Assembly (NCBI GenBank): GCA_964521255.1
Contig: CAZFRM010000010.1
Span: 62,001-126,000, forward strand
Length of the DNA: 64,000 nucleotides
DNA from: ZC4RG29 sp964521255
GTDB taxonomy: Bacteria; Bacteroidota; Bacteroidia; Cytophagales; Cyclobacteriaceae
Direction of reading: 5' to 3'
Shown here in pieces: positions 25,575 to 33,569 of the stretch (its first letter is position 1; every line of letters starts with the position of its first letter). The position numbers were made by a program, and so were the translations under genes. The notes below the pieces were generated by a model, which was not told the origin of the DNA, searched no databases, and saw only the letters and a list, made by a program, of their open reading frames with translations.

Positions 25575-26255
25575 ATGGTTTTAGGGCGGCTATTAATTTA
25601 ATCATTAAAGTTCAATGTTGCTTCACTTGTCAAGATTAATACCAACGGCTTAAAATATGGGATTCCGTTTAAATTGGCTACTGACAGAGAGTGTGGATTT
25701 AAAATTATGTATCAAAACGAAACGGTGGGAGAGTAACATAATGAAACAATGAACAGAAACCGCAAGCAGGTTATTAGTATTTTTTGATGATGGGAAAGGA
25801 GCGGTATGACTTCTAGGGGAGCACGGCCTACCTGTTTCTGGCTATTAAATTTTAGAGTATCATAAAACGTTATGAAGATCCAGATTTGATTTCGACGTAA
25901 TACCGCAAATTGAAAAATGCGTTTTGCACGAGATGTTGTTCCTGGTTTTATTCCTGCAAATTCCAAACGGAATTATAGTGATGCATTTTTATTCTAACAA
26001 TGGTAGAAAACCCATTTTCTTCTTTAACAATTTTGTAACAATCTTTATTCTATATGTAACTAAACAACATTGCGCTTGCAGAGCTAAATCCATTATTCTT
26101 TAAATACGGATAGATTTTAAATGATCATTAGTATTGGTGTTAATTTCTGCGGGTTTGAAAAAATTAGCAGATGATTTAATTTCGATTACAATAAAATTGT
26201 TAGAGCGAGTCATATCCGCCGCGAGTATAGTCTAACACATAAAAACCCCAAAGCA
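25575..26255. other. 681-base intergenic region
   Basis: Lies between the divergent response-regulator and lipoprotein genes. It is AT-rich. I found no TAnnTTTG box close to either start, no sigma-54 -24/-12 element, no RNA gene and no strong repeat. Confidence 0.4.
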
Positions 26256-26834
26256 ATGAAAACTTTATTCTTCACCCTATTATCCTTACTTGCCTTATCC
26301 TCTGTTTTGTTTTTATCAAACTGCGAAACAGATCATAAAGTAAAGGTATGTCACAAAGGCAAAATTATCTGGATTGACAGTCATGCTCTGAAAGCCCATA
26401 AGGGTCATGGCGATGCCGTTGATAAAGATTGTGATGGCTATTTCGATATTGAAAGTGCCTGCGGTGAAGTGGACTGTGATGATACAAATCCACACATCAA
26501 TCCAGGTGCTGAACCACCTAATAACTGCAGCGAAGATGTTTGTAGTATTACTGCCTTTCAACTTCTTAATGCTACTTGCACCGATCCTACTAATACCTAC
26601 GATTTACAACTTCGCATTACGTATGAAAATGCACCAGCTACAGGTACGCTTGATGTTACAATAGATGGCGCATTATCCTCGTTCCCGATTGGTATATCTC
26701 CCCAAATCATTAATGTTTTTGGATTGCCGCCGACAGGTGTGGGTGTAGATGTAACCGCTAGTTTCTCAGATGATCCAGCGTGTCAACTGGTTGTGAATGA
26801 TTTGTATAATGCGCCGGATTGCGGTTTACCCTGA
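26256..26834 (+). CDS. Lipoprotein with MopE-type metal-binding motif
   Basis: A 192-residue lipoprotein (leader ending LFLSNC, Cys near 23). Residues about 53-90 carry a calcium-binding-like motif: DAVDKDCDGYFD, then DCDDTNPHINPGAEPPNNC, the Asp/Cys-spaced pattern of the 'putative metal-binding motif' found in MopE and many Bacteroidota surface proteins. The rest (about 95-190) is a Cys-containing beta domain of unknown type. Cysteine content is high (about 12), suggesting disulfides outside the cytoplasm. It stands alone between a long leader and a strong terminator. Function unknown. Confidence 0.7.
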   Translation: MKTLFFTLLSLLALSSVLFLSNCETDHKVKVCHKGKIIWIDSHALKAHKGHGDAVDKDCDGYFDIESACGEVDCDDTNPHINPGAEPPNNCSEDVCSITAFQLLNATCTDPTNTYDLQLRITYENAPATGTLDVTIDGALSSFPIGISPQIINVFGLPPTGVGVDVTASFSDDPACQLVVNDLYNAPDCGLP

Positions 26835-26871
26835 GCCTGAAAAAACTTTTGATATACACTTTTGAACTTTA

Positions 26872-26913
26872 CTGACGCAAGTCTTTTTACCGATGGATAA
26901 AGACTTGCGTCAG
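26872..26913. terminator. Strong hairpin between convergent genes
   Basis: CTGACGCAAGTCTTT (26872-26886) and AAAGACTTGCGTCAG (26899-26913) form a perfect 15-bp stem with a 12-base loop, followed on the plus strand by a T-rich run. It serves the lipoprotein gene and perhaps the gene ending at 27009. Confidence 0.85.
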
Positions 26914-27008
26914 TCGTTGTCTTTTTAGCTAAAATCTTTAACGAATAAAAATCCATTATGCTGCGAATAGAAATTATTGTCAACTGTCAACCTTGAACTT
27001 TTTTAAAC

Positions 27009-29156
27009 TTATCTCTCCATCACAATTCCATCAAACCTGTTAAGCCTGCTTATACCCAGCGTTATGACACCTTCATTCCAGGTGAATTCAATTTCAGTCT
27101 CATCAATCATTGAAAAAACTCTTTTTGGTTTAAAGTCAGACTTGATCTTAAACTCCAGGTCATACACTGGCAATGGATCGAAATATGTATTGCCACTGAA
27201 TCCTGTAAGGTTAACAAGGTGGAAGATCAAGCCCTCATCATTTTTCTTATTAAAGTTTTCCGGAATGTTTTTTACAAATTTTTGCAGGATGACCTCGATG
27301 CGTTCAGGAGCGTTTGTTTGGATAAGACTTTGTACCTCAGGAAAGACATAATCAATCACATCCAGTAAAATGTTCTTGTGCTGTTCGTAACCATGAAGGT
27401 AGTATAGCCGACCAAGATTCATCGGCAAAATAACCGCGTTGCCTGATTGATGATTTTTAATGCCCATAGCAAAATAACCTGTGGGTTCATGACCGCCAAT
27501 TATTTCTGGTGGTCCGGGTCTTCCAGGTGTGAGAATAGGAAGTAAGGCAGTGTCAGCGTCAGTAAAATCGTAAAGACTAAGATTGAATTTCCAGAAGAGA
27601 AGTTTTTGTTTATCAAATCGCTTAAAAATGTTTTTGTTATCCGGACTTAAATAATATCCTGCGCCGTCATGATCTTTATTTATAATTTTCGCGCCAAATA
27701 ATTTCAATAGAGCATCAGGTTGGTTAGCGAGGGAATGGTTGGTGGCGATCAGGTTTGTTCCCGCCAGGCATGCATTGTACAAAGCGTTAATTGATTTTTC
27801 ATCGAGCTGTATTTCAGGAAGAATAATAAGCTTGTATTTTTTTATTGTCTCTTCAAGATTGCCGACCTGGCTGTTCTCAATAATATCATATTGAATGTGG
27901 GCTTCCTTAAGCATGAGTTGGATTCCTCTGTACTCTTGTGCAGGTTCGCCGGATGGCCACGAGCCAGGAGATATTACAGCTACTTGTGCAGGAGAAAAAT
28001 ATCGACCATAGTAAGGCTCAAATTTTTTGTGATGAGCATACACCTCTCTGAATACATCGTAATTGCGTTCATCTTCATAATCCTGGAAATCGCCCATGAG
28101 GCTAAGATCAAGCCCTGATCCGTTGGCAATGTTTTCATACAACCTGATAAAAACTTCTTCGGGTTCAATTGCATTGTACCTCGACTGAAAAGAAATTTGC
28201 TGAATGCTGGCATTGCTCACGATGTGGTTAGGGTAGGAGTGTATCGTGCTGTTTACATTGTCAGACGCATTGTATGGCCAGTAGGGCAATGTATTGGTTT
28301 GTGATTCATGGCGGATGATGTCTACATTTTTTTCTGAGTATGTGCAGACGGCAATCTGCGGATTCTTTGATTTCACAAGCTTGTTTAATCTTTCAATAAT
28401 TTCGTCTGCCGTAAATCTTTTGAATGCCACGTACTTCTGAAACACAGGATCGTTATTATTTTCTTCCTGCGGCAGTTTCATTCCACCACTGAACTCAGCA
28501 AAGCGTTTCTTGTCATATTCATTCTGGTCGATACCATGATACTTGCCTACATAAGAATTTCTGGTTTGGTATCCCGGCATGTTAATGAAAACCCCATCAA
28601 TCGGATACAAATTGATAACCTCTTCTATAATCTTGAATAACCACTCCTGTTCATAAGGTGCATTAATAGAAACTACATACATGTCATCATTAATAATGCG
28701 TTCACCTTTAGGAGAAATGTAAAACCAGTCAGGATGTTTCTCAAAAATACTCTTGTGCGCCCGACTAAAATCAAATCTCACGATAACACGTATACCGGCG
28801 TCATGACATTTGTTGATCACATCGCCGAGCATATTGGGATTCATGTACGGATTTGTGTATTGGTATTCCAGTTTGGTAGGATAGAAAGCCATTATGCCGC
28901 CTGCATTAATGATCAATGTATTTGCAGAAAAATATTTCAGATCGGCTATCAATGAGTCAACATTCAAGCCTCCTTTATATGCAGGTAAGTTGGTTTGAAT
29001 AGTACGAAGATTGTTAGCCTTCCACCAGGGGATAGAGTCTGGCCAGGTGTATGATTCTGATTGAGGCTCTGTTTTCTTTGCAGGCGTTGAGCATTCTAAA
29101 AGAAGAAGTGGCAACCAGAGCAGCAGAAATTTTCTTGTAATAGTTTTCGCTGACAT
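27009..29156 (-). CDS. Putative TIM-barrel glycosyl hydrolase (GHL6-like), lipoprotein
   Basis: A 715-residue exported protein; the leader ends LLLECS, fitting a lipobox (Cys near 23). Residues about 50-360 look like a TIM barrel of the hypothetical glycosyl hydrolase group: NTLIINAGGIMAFYPTKL, HDAGIRVIVRFDFSRAH and the strand DGVFINMPGYQ. About 390-600 resembles the trimerisation-type domain of beta-galactosidase-like enzymes (VAVISPGSWPSGEPAQEYRG). The C-terminal part is beta-rich. Related proteins are annotated as alpha-L-fucosidase- or beta-galactosidase-like, but no activity can be inferred with confidence. It is flanked by terminators on both sides and appears monocistronic. Confidence 0.65.
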   Translation of the reverse strand: MSAKTITRKFLLLWLPLLLLECSTPAKKTEPQSESYTWPDSIPWWKANNLRTIQTNLPAYKGGLNVDSLIADLKYFSANTLIINAGGIMAFYPTKLEYQYTNPYMNPNMLGDVINKCHDAGIRVIVRFDFSRAHKSIFEKHPDWFYISPKGERIINDDMYVVSINAPYEQEWLFKIIEEVINLYPIDGVFINMPGYQTRNSYVGKYHGIDQNEYDKKRFAEFSGGMKLPQEENNNDPVFQKYVAFKRFTADEIIERLNKLVKSKNPQIAVCTYSEKNVDIIRHESQTNTLPYWPYNASDNVNSTIHSYPNHIVSNASIQQISFQSRYNAIEPEEVFIRLYENIANGSGLDLSLMGDFQDYEDERNYDVFREVYAHHKKFEPYYGRYFSPAQVAVISPGSWPSGEPAQEYRGIQLMLKEAHIQYDIIENSQVGNLEETIKKYKLIILPEIQLDEKSINALYNACLAGTNLIATNHSLANQPDALLKLFGAKIINKDHDGAGYYLSPDNKNIFKRFDKQKLLFWKFNLSLYDFTDADTALLPILTPGRPGPPEIIGGHEPTGYFAMGIKNHQSGNAVILPMNLGRLYYLHGYEQHKNILLDVIDYVFPEVQSLIQTNAPERIEVILQKFVKNIPENFNKKNDEGLIFHLVNLTGFSGNTYFDPLPVYDLEFKIKSDFKPKRVFSMIDETEIEFTWNEGVITLGISRLNRFDGIVMER

Positions 29157-29248
29157 TTCAATTTATGGGTAGTGCGAAATGTCAAATTAAGGATAAATGT
29201 CAGATTAAAATTATGATGATATGGCAAGTGGTAAATGGCATAAATAAA

Positions 29249-29277
29249 AAAAAGCTGGCCTTGAGGGTCAGCTTTTT
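29249..29277. terminator. Terminator of the 29295-29780 lipoprotein gene
   Basis: AAAAAGCTGGCC and GGTCAGCTTTTT pair over 12 bases with one G-T, giving a hairpin that ends in an A tract (a T tract on the minus strand), just past the stop at 29295. Confidence 0.75.
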
Positions 29278-29294
29278 AGTGGATAAAAAATTGT

Positions 29295-29780
29295 CTACTG
29301 GCAAATGTTCACGGTAAAATTACCGTTCACGTTGTTTTCGGCATCCACTTTAGCATCTATACGGCCGGAAATCGTGGTTTCCGTAATGGCCGTTATTTCA
29401 ATGACTCCTTCTGCAGCAATGCTGTTCATAACCCCTTCATCTTCAAAGAGAGTAATGGTTTGGCTAGCTTCCAGATTATTAAGATCAAATTTTAATTTAT
29501 AAACGCCTACCTTATTTGGAACGTAAAAGAACACCTGGTTTCCTTCCGGAATGCTACCACACCCTTCGCCATCCACGTCTTTAAACATATCGATGTAGAT
29601 CTCGCTATCATCGCCAGTTCCATAAATTTCAGCATAACCGTCTCCATAGGCCCACGGTGTGTTGGCTATTTTACCGGATAGCGTTTGGTTTTTAAAATTA
29701 TGCGATGGCTTTTCATCGTCACCTCCACATGAAAACAAGACTGCTGTGATGCTTAAGATAAGTAAGGAAGCCTTTTTCAT
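29295..29780 (-). CDS. Small lipoprotein of unknown function
   Basis: A 161-residue lipoprotein: hydrophobic leader then LFSCGGDDE (Cys near 18), with the acidic residues after the Cys that often mark surface export in Bacteroidota. The mature part is predicted mostly beta, with alternating polar and hydrophobic residues (IEITAITETTISGRIDAKVD near 124-143) and two Cys. I recognise no family. It is bounded by a -7 box upstream and a terminator downstream. Confidence 0.65.
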   Translation of the reverse strand: MKKASLLILSITAVLFSCGGDDEKPSHNFKNQTLSGKIANTPWAYGDGYAEIYGTGDDSEIYIDMFKDVDGEGCGSIPEGNQVFFYVPNKVGVYKLKFDLNNLEASQTITLFEDEGVMNSIAAEGVIEITAITETTISGRIDAKVDAENNVNGNFTVNICQ

Positions 29781-29798
29781 TGGGCGTTAATTTCAAAT

Positions 29799-29806
29799 CA
29801 AATCTA
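29799..29806 (-). promoter_or_regulatory. Candidate -7 box TAGATTTG
   Basis: Perfect TAnnTTTG on the minus strand, 19 bases before the ATG at 29780, implying a leader of about 13 bases. No -33 box is evident. Confidence 0.5.
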
Positions 29807-29973
29807 TAGCAATAGACTATCAGATGTGTTATTAAAGCATTATCAAATATTACCATGTAATAAATTTCGAAGTAATGATGTAAAACCCGGGTTCATGTCT
29901 ATTTTCCTAACCTAGTTCAATACTATTCCTTAAGCCTCCTGCTAATTTTAACTTGAGTAAACCTGAATAACCA

Positions 29974-30828
29974 ATGAGATCTGTAAAGAAGATTCATCAG
30001 GCAATACATGCCCCAATTGATGATCTGATTACTTACCGGGCCATGCCTACACCGTCTATTGAAAACCTTGACCCGTTTCTCTTCCTCAATCATCATGGGC
30101 CACAACACTATCCGCCAGGTAATCAGGGATTGCCATTTGGTCCGCACCCACATAGGGGTTTTGAAACCCTTACTTTCATTTTACAGGGTGATATAGTACA
30201 TAAAGATTCTTCGGGGGGAGAAAGCGTTATAGAGGCTGGGGGAATTCAATGGATGACAGCAGGCAGGGGACTGATTCATGCTGAGGTTTCTTCTGCACGT
30301 TTTAAAAAGGAGGGGGGAACGGAGGAGGTGCTCCAGCTTTGGATGAACCTCCCTGCAAAATATAAAATGGTAACGCCTCATTATGTTGGCGTTCAAAGTG
30401 AAAGCATTCCTCACATAAATCTCGATAACGGAAAAGTGACATTGAATCTGGTCTCTGGCAAGTGGAGAGAAGTGAGAGGACAGGTGAATTCACTCACCGG
30501 ATTATTCACATCCAGCATTAATTTTAAATCAGGCGGCGTGTTCAGAACTTCAGTTGACAAAAGACACACCATTTTGCTATACATTGTCCGAGGTCAGTTA
30601 CAGGTGAACAACCATTTAGTAAGGGAGCGTTGCCTCGTTGAATTTGACGGGCATGGAGAAGAAATAGTTATGGCGGCCCTGGCTGATTCTATTATTCTGT
30701 TCGGGCATGGAGAACCATTCCATGAACCCATTGTAGCACGTGGCCCCTTCGTAATGAACTCCGAAGCCGAGATACAATTAGCCTATGATGATTATCAGGC
30801 TGGCGAATTTGGTAAATGGATTGAGTAG
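29974..30828 (+). CDS. Pirin family protein
   Basis: A 284-residue double-cupin protein. The N-terminal cupin carries the metal site His58, His60, His102 and Glu104 (GPHPHRGFET and LIHAEVSS), matching pirins. The C-terminal cupin (about 170-270) lacks such residues, as usual. Bacterial pirins bind Fe or another metal, and some have quercetin 2,3-dioxygenase activity or regulate enzymes; the role here is unknown. The protein is cytosolic (no leader). It stands alone between the lipoprotein gene (divergent) and the TerB-like gene (convergent). Confidence 0.9.
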   Translation: MRSVKKIHQAIHAPIDDLITYRAMPTPSIENLDPFLFLNHHGPQHYPPGNQGLPFGPHPHRGFETLTFILQGDIVHKDSSGGESVIEAGGIQWMTAGRGLIHAEVSSARFKKEGGTEEVLQLWMNLPAKYKMVTPHYVGVQSESIPHINLDNGKVTLNLVSGKWREVRGQVNSLTGLFTSSINFKSGGVFRTSVDKRHTILLYIVRGQLQVNNHLVRERCLVEFDGHGEEIVMAALADSIILFGHGEPFHEPIVARGPFVMNSEAEIQLAYDDYQAGEFGKWIE

Positions 30829-30873
30829 TGTTATCGGGTTTTCAGTTAATAGAAAAACCCAGAGACCGGAAAT

Positions 30874-30888
30874 CGGAAAGTCCGAAAG
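30874..30888. repeat. Single copy of CGGAAAGTCCGAAAG
   Basis: CGGAAAGTCCGAAAG recurs (as TGGAAAGTCCGAAAG) in the hairpin element at 33488-33550. A widespread intergenic repeat type in such genomes. Confidence 0.5.
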
Positions 30889-30935
30889 AAGGAGAACACT
30901 AAGAGATTTTCCCAATCGACAAGAACATTTTGGTT

Positions 30936-30963
30936 GTAGAGACGCGATGCATCGCGTCTCTAC
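30936..30963. repeat. 28-bp perfect palindrome (REP-like)
   Basis: GTAGAGACGCGATG and CATCGCGTCTCTAC form a perfect 28-bp palindrome between the convergent pirin and TerB-like genes. The motif GAGACGCGAT...ATCGCGTCTC is familiar as an intergenic repeat in several bacterial groups. It may also act as a bidirectional terminator. Confidence 0.85.
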
Positions 30964-30989
30964 TGTCGTGTCAGTCGATAGCGATTAAC

Positions 30990-31397
30990 CTATTCCGCCC
31001 GAAGATATTTCTGAGCCTTGGTTCTAAGCATGTCACGATCCGCTGTGATGGTAGGATCGCTGTAGATATGTTGAGAAAGTTCACCTACTACACCTTTTTT
31101 GTATCCAAGCCGGTCTGCGATCTGTTCACAAAAAATGATTTCGCTTCTGAATACCTGCCCGTCCATCTTCATTAATTGGATGAGATAATAAAGGTGTTCA
31201 AACTTCTCGTCCGGGGTAAGTGTGTTGATATTGCTTATAGGCTGTGGCTTCTCAAGCAATTGGTCAATATCCTCTTTCGAAATTCCATTGGCTTTACCAA
31301 TGAGGTGAATCAATTTGGCTTCGCGTGCAGCTACATTTTTGTCGCTCGCCGCAAGGTTGATAAGGACATTTAATTCTGCTTTCTTGTCGAAGATCAT
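30990..31397 (-). CDS. TerB-like protein
   Basis: A 135-residue helical protein from ATG 31397 (MIFDKKAELNVLINLAASDK). The frame is open upstream to 31451 but the extra 18 residues are not family-like. The pattern ASDKNVAAREAKLIHLIGKA followed by MKMDGQVFRSEIIFCEQIA near 84-102 fits the TerB/DjlA fold, in which two acidic helix turns bind metal. Such proteins are linked to tellurite resistance or membrane stress, but most bacterial copies are uncharacterised. No ter genes lie nearby. Confidence 0.7.
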   Translation of the reverse strand: MIFDKKAELNVLINLAASDKNVAAREAKLIHLIGKANGISKEDIDQLLEKPQPISNINTLTPDEKFEHLYYLIQLMKMDGQVFRSEIIFCEQIADRLGYKKGVVGELSQHIYSDPTITADRDMLRTKAQKYLRAE

Positions 31398-31562
31398 ATG
31401 CGTAAAAATGAATTTAGGTTCAAAGTTTAAAAAATTACCCTTCAAAATCACCGTAAAATACGATGTTTTGGTACATCTTCAAAAATTAATCCCCTGGGGC
31501 TGTTCCATCTGAATAATCATTGAATAGGAGTTAAAAATAATGAAATGACATCACGCAACCCT

Positions 31563-31570
31563 TATATTTA
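31563..31570 (+). promoter_or_regulatory. Weak candidate -7 box TATATTTA
   Basis: One mismatch to TAnnTTTG, about 30 bases before the start at 31600. Confidence 0.3.
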
Positions 31571-31599
31571 AGTCCTGTCTTTAAGACAAAAATTACTAA

Positions 31600-32298
31600 A
31601 TGGCTATGATGCGTATTCGATTTGTTTATTTGTTTTTTCTTTTGCTGGGGTCAATGGCCACAATGGCTCAGCAATCCGAAACCCGTAACGTGGGTTCTTT
31701 CAGGAGCATTGGAGCGGGTGAGGGAATTGACGTTTTTTTGAAGCGAGGAGATCAACCCAACGTGCGAGTTGAGACGGATGGTAAAACTAATCCGTCAGAT
31801 ATAATTACAGAGGTTTCTGGTACTTATCTTAAAATTCATGTTCGTGATGCCAGGAACGTTAAAAATGTTCGCGCCAAGGTGTATGTCACTTATCAATCGC
31901 TGGAAAAAATTTCAGTTAGCTCTGCAGCCAATATTTATTCCGAAGGAACCATACGGACACAATCTCTTAAGTTAGGTTGTTCCAGCGCAGGGTCGATAGA
32001 GCTTGACCTGGAAGTAGGGAAGTTGGATGTTAATGTTTCAAGTGCAGGAGATGTTAAATTGAAGGGCAAGGCTCGTGAGTTATCAATTGATGTTAGCAGC
32101 GCCGGTCAGTTGGATGCTTATGATCTGGAATCAGATGTTGTAAATATACAAGCCAGTTCAGGTGCATCAGCAAAGGTAAGTGCAGTAAAAGAACTGAATG
32201 CAAATGTCAGCAGCGGCGCTGATGTTCGTTTTAAAGGAAACCCATCCAAGTCAAGAACAGACTCGAGCAGCGGTGGTTCTGTTAAGAAATCATATTAA
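31600..32298 (+). CDS. Head-GIN domain protein (DUF2807), secreted
   Basis: A 232-residue protein with a signal peptide (about 1-24, ending ATMAQQ). The mature part is a right-handed beta-helix of the head-GIN / putative auto-transporter adhesin type: repeated turns such as ISVSSAANIYSEG, LKLGCSSAGSIEL, VNVSSAGDVKLKG and IDVSSAGQLDAY, each about 20 residues with the SSAG loop. The C-terminus is Ser-rich. Such proteins are abundant in Bacteroidota envelopes; function unknown. It converges with the ddl gene. Confidence 0.85.
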   Translation: MAMMRIRFVYLFFLLLGSMATMAQQSETRNVGSFRSIGAGEGIDVFLKRGDQPNVRVETDGKTNPSDIITEVSGTYLKIHVRDARNVKNVRAKVYVTYQSLEKISVSSAANIYSEGTIRTQSLKLGCSSAGSIELDLEVGKLDVNVSSAGDVKLKGKARELSIDVSSAGQLDAYDLESDVVNIQASSGASAKVSAVKELNANVSSGADVRFKGNPSKSRTDSSSGGSVKKSY

Positions 32299-32299
32299 A

Positions 32300-32316
32300 G
32301 CCTGCTTGGAGCAGGC
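32300..32316. terminator. Short hairpin between convergent genes
   Basis: GCCTGCT and AGCAGGC form a 7-bp stem with a 3-base loop directly after the head-GIN stop; it has no strong T tract. Confidence 0.45.
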
Positions 32317-32368
32317 AAGCTTAAAGCTAAAAGTAAAACCCTTCTGTTAAACGGAGACTAACCAATAA

Positions 32369-33454
32369 CTAAAACTTAAGTGCTGATTGAAAGTCGCGGG
32401 CGATGCGTTGGCTGTGTTGATGCCTTTCAAATGCAAGGGTAATAAGACGCGTTATAAGAGAAGTAAAATCTATTCCCCGTTCTTTCCACATCATGGGATA
32501 CATTGAAGAGTTTGTGAATCCTGGTATGGAATTGATTTCATTTACATAAGCTCCTCCATCCTCAGTAATAAAAAGATCCACCCTGGCAAAGTCTTCGCAG
32601 TGTAACGCACGGTATGCATCAAGGGAAATTTTTCTCACTTTCTCAGCAACGTCTTTTGGTATGTTTGCCGGCACATCAATGCGCACAGCTTCACCATCTA
32701 CATACTTTGCTTCGAAGGTGTAGAATTCGTATTTACTGCTGATCACAATTTCTCCGGGATAAGAAGCTTCCGCAGGATTATTACCAAGAATAGCACATTC
32801 AATTTCTCTGCCCGTAATAAACTCTTCTGCCAATACCTCTTGATCGTACGAAAAGGAATCTTCCAATGCCTTTTGAAAATCAATTTCATTTTTCACTTTC
32901 GATACACCTACAGAAGATCCGAGGCTTGCTGATTTGAGCATGAAGGGTGAGCCTAATTCTTTTACAATATCCTTGTAATTGATAGTACTCTTTTCCGCAA
33001 AAGAAAAAGTTAAGAATCGCGATACAGGTATGCCTCCTTCTTTGAGTAATCGCTTTGATACAATTTTATTCATTGAAATGGATGATCCGAGAACACCCGT
33101 GCCAACCATTGGGATATCAAGTACTTTAATCAACCCCTGAATGCTTCCGTCTTCACCATCCGTTCCATGAAGAACCGGAAAAATAATATCAACCTTCAAA
33201 TGTTCCATGGGAGAGAGAACAATCAACCCGCCGTTTTCAGGATCGAGACTAATACCAACAGGCTTCCCTTTTTCAATGTCCTTGTTCACGCCATCCGTCA
33301 GGAACCACTTTCCACTTTTGGTTATCCCTACAGCTAAAGGGCTAAATGATTTTCTGTCCAGAAACTCAAAAATATTTTTCGCTGAATTTACCGACACACC
33401 ATGCTCCACCGAGCGGCCACCATAAAGAATTGCAACAGTTTTCTTACCGTCCAT
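32369..33454 (-). CDS. ddl: D-alanine--D-alanine ligase
   Basis: A 361-residue ATP-grasp enzyme that joins two D-Ala for peptidoglycan synthesis in the cytosol. From ATG 33454 it begins MDGKKTVAILYGGRSVEHGVS, the classical Ddl start; the frame open up to 33616 passes through a repeat element and is rejected. Further motifs are VLHGTDGEDGSIQG, the ATP-binding loop LKSASLGSSVGVSKV, the metal-binding EFITGREIE and the C-terminal NEINSIPGFTNSSMYP. All key blocks are present and the length is normal. The gene is transcribed towards the head-GIN gene and stands alone. Confidence 0.95.
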   Translation of the reverse strand: MDGKKTVAILYGGRSVEHGVSVNSAKNIFEFLDRKSFSPLAVGITKSGKWFLTDGVNKDIEKGKPVGISLDPENGGLIVLSPMEHLKVDIIFPVLHGTDGEDGSIQGLIKVLDIPMVGTGVLGSSISMNKIVSKRLLKEGGIPVSRFLTFSFAEKSTINYKDIVKELGSPFMLKSASLGSSVGVSKVKNEIDFQKALEDSFSYDQEVLAEEFITGREIECAILGNNPAEASYPGEIVISSKYEFYTFEAKYVDGEAVRIDVPANIPKDVAEKVRKISLDAYRALHCEDFARVDLFITEDGGAYVNEINSIPGFTNSSMYPMMWKERGIDFTSLITRLITLAFERHQHSQRIARDFQSALKF

Positions 33455-33487
33455 GATTTGTATAATTAAAAAGTGCGTAAAGATAAT

Positions 33488-33550
33488 GAAAGTTGGAAAG
33501 TCCGAAAGACAAAGGAGAGTGCTGCATTGCTTTCGGACTTCCCGACTTTC
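33488..33550. repeat. Inverted-repeat element GAAAGT..GTCCGAAAG / CTTTCGGACTT..
   Basis: GAAAGTTGGAAAGTCCGAAA plus G (33488-33508) faces CTTTCGGACTTCCCGACTTT plus C (33530-33550), complementary with two mismatches. More GACTTTC units follow. It lies between ddl and the M43 protease gene, and a single related unit lies at 30874-30888. Confidence 0.75.
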
Positions 33551-33569
33551 CGACTTTCGAACTCTTACT

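Noticed and set aside
25575..26255. Sigma-54 promoter as target of the adjacent regulator
   Set aside because: No TGGCA-N7-TTGC-like element was found in this gap or near neighbouring starts.
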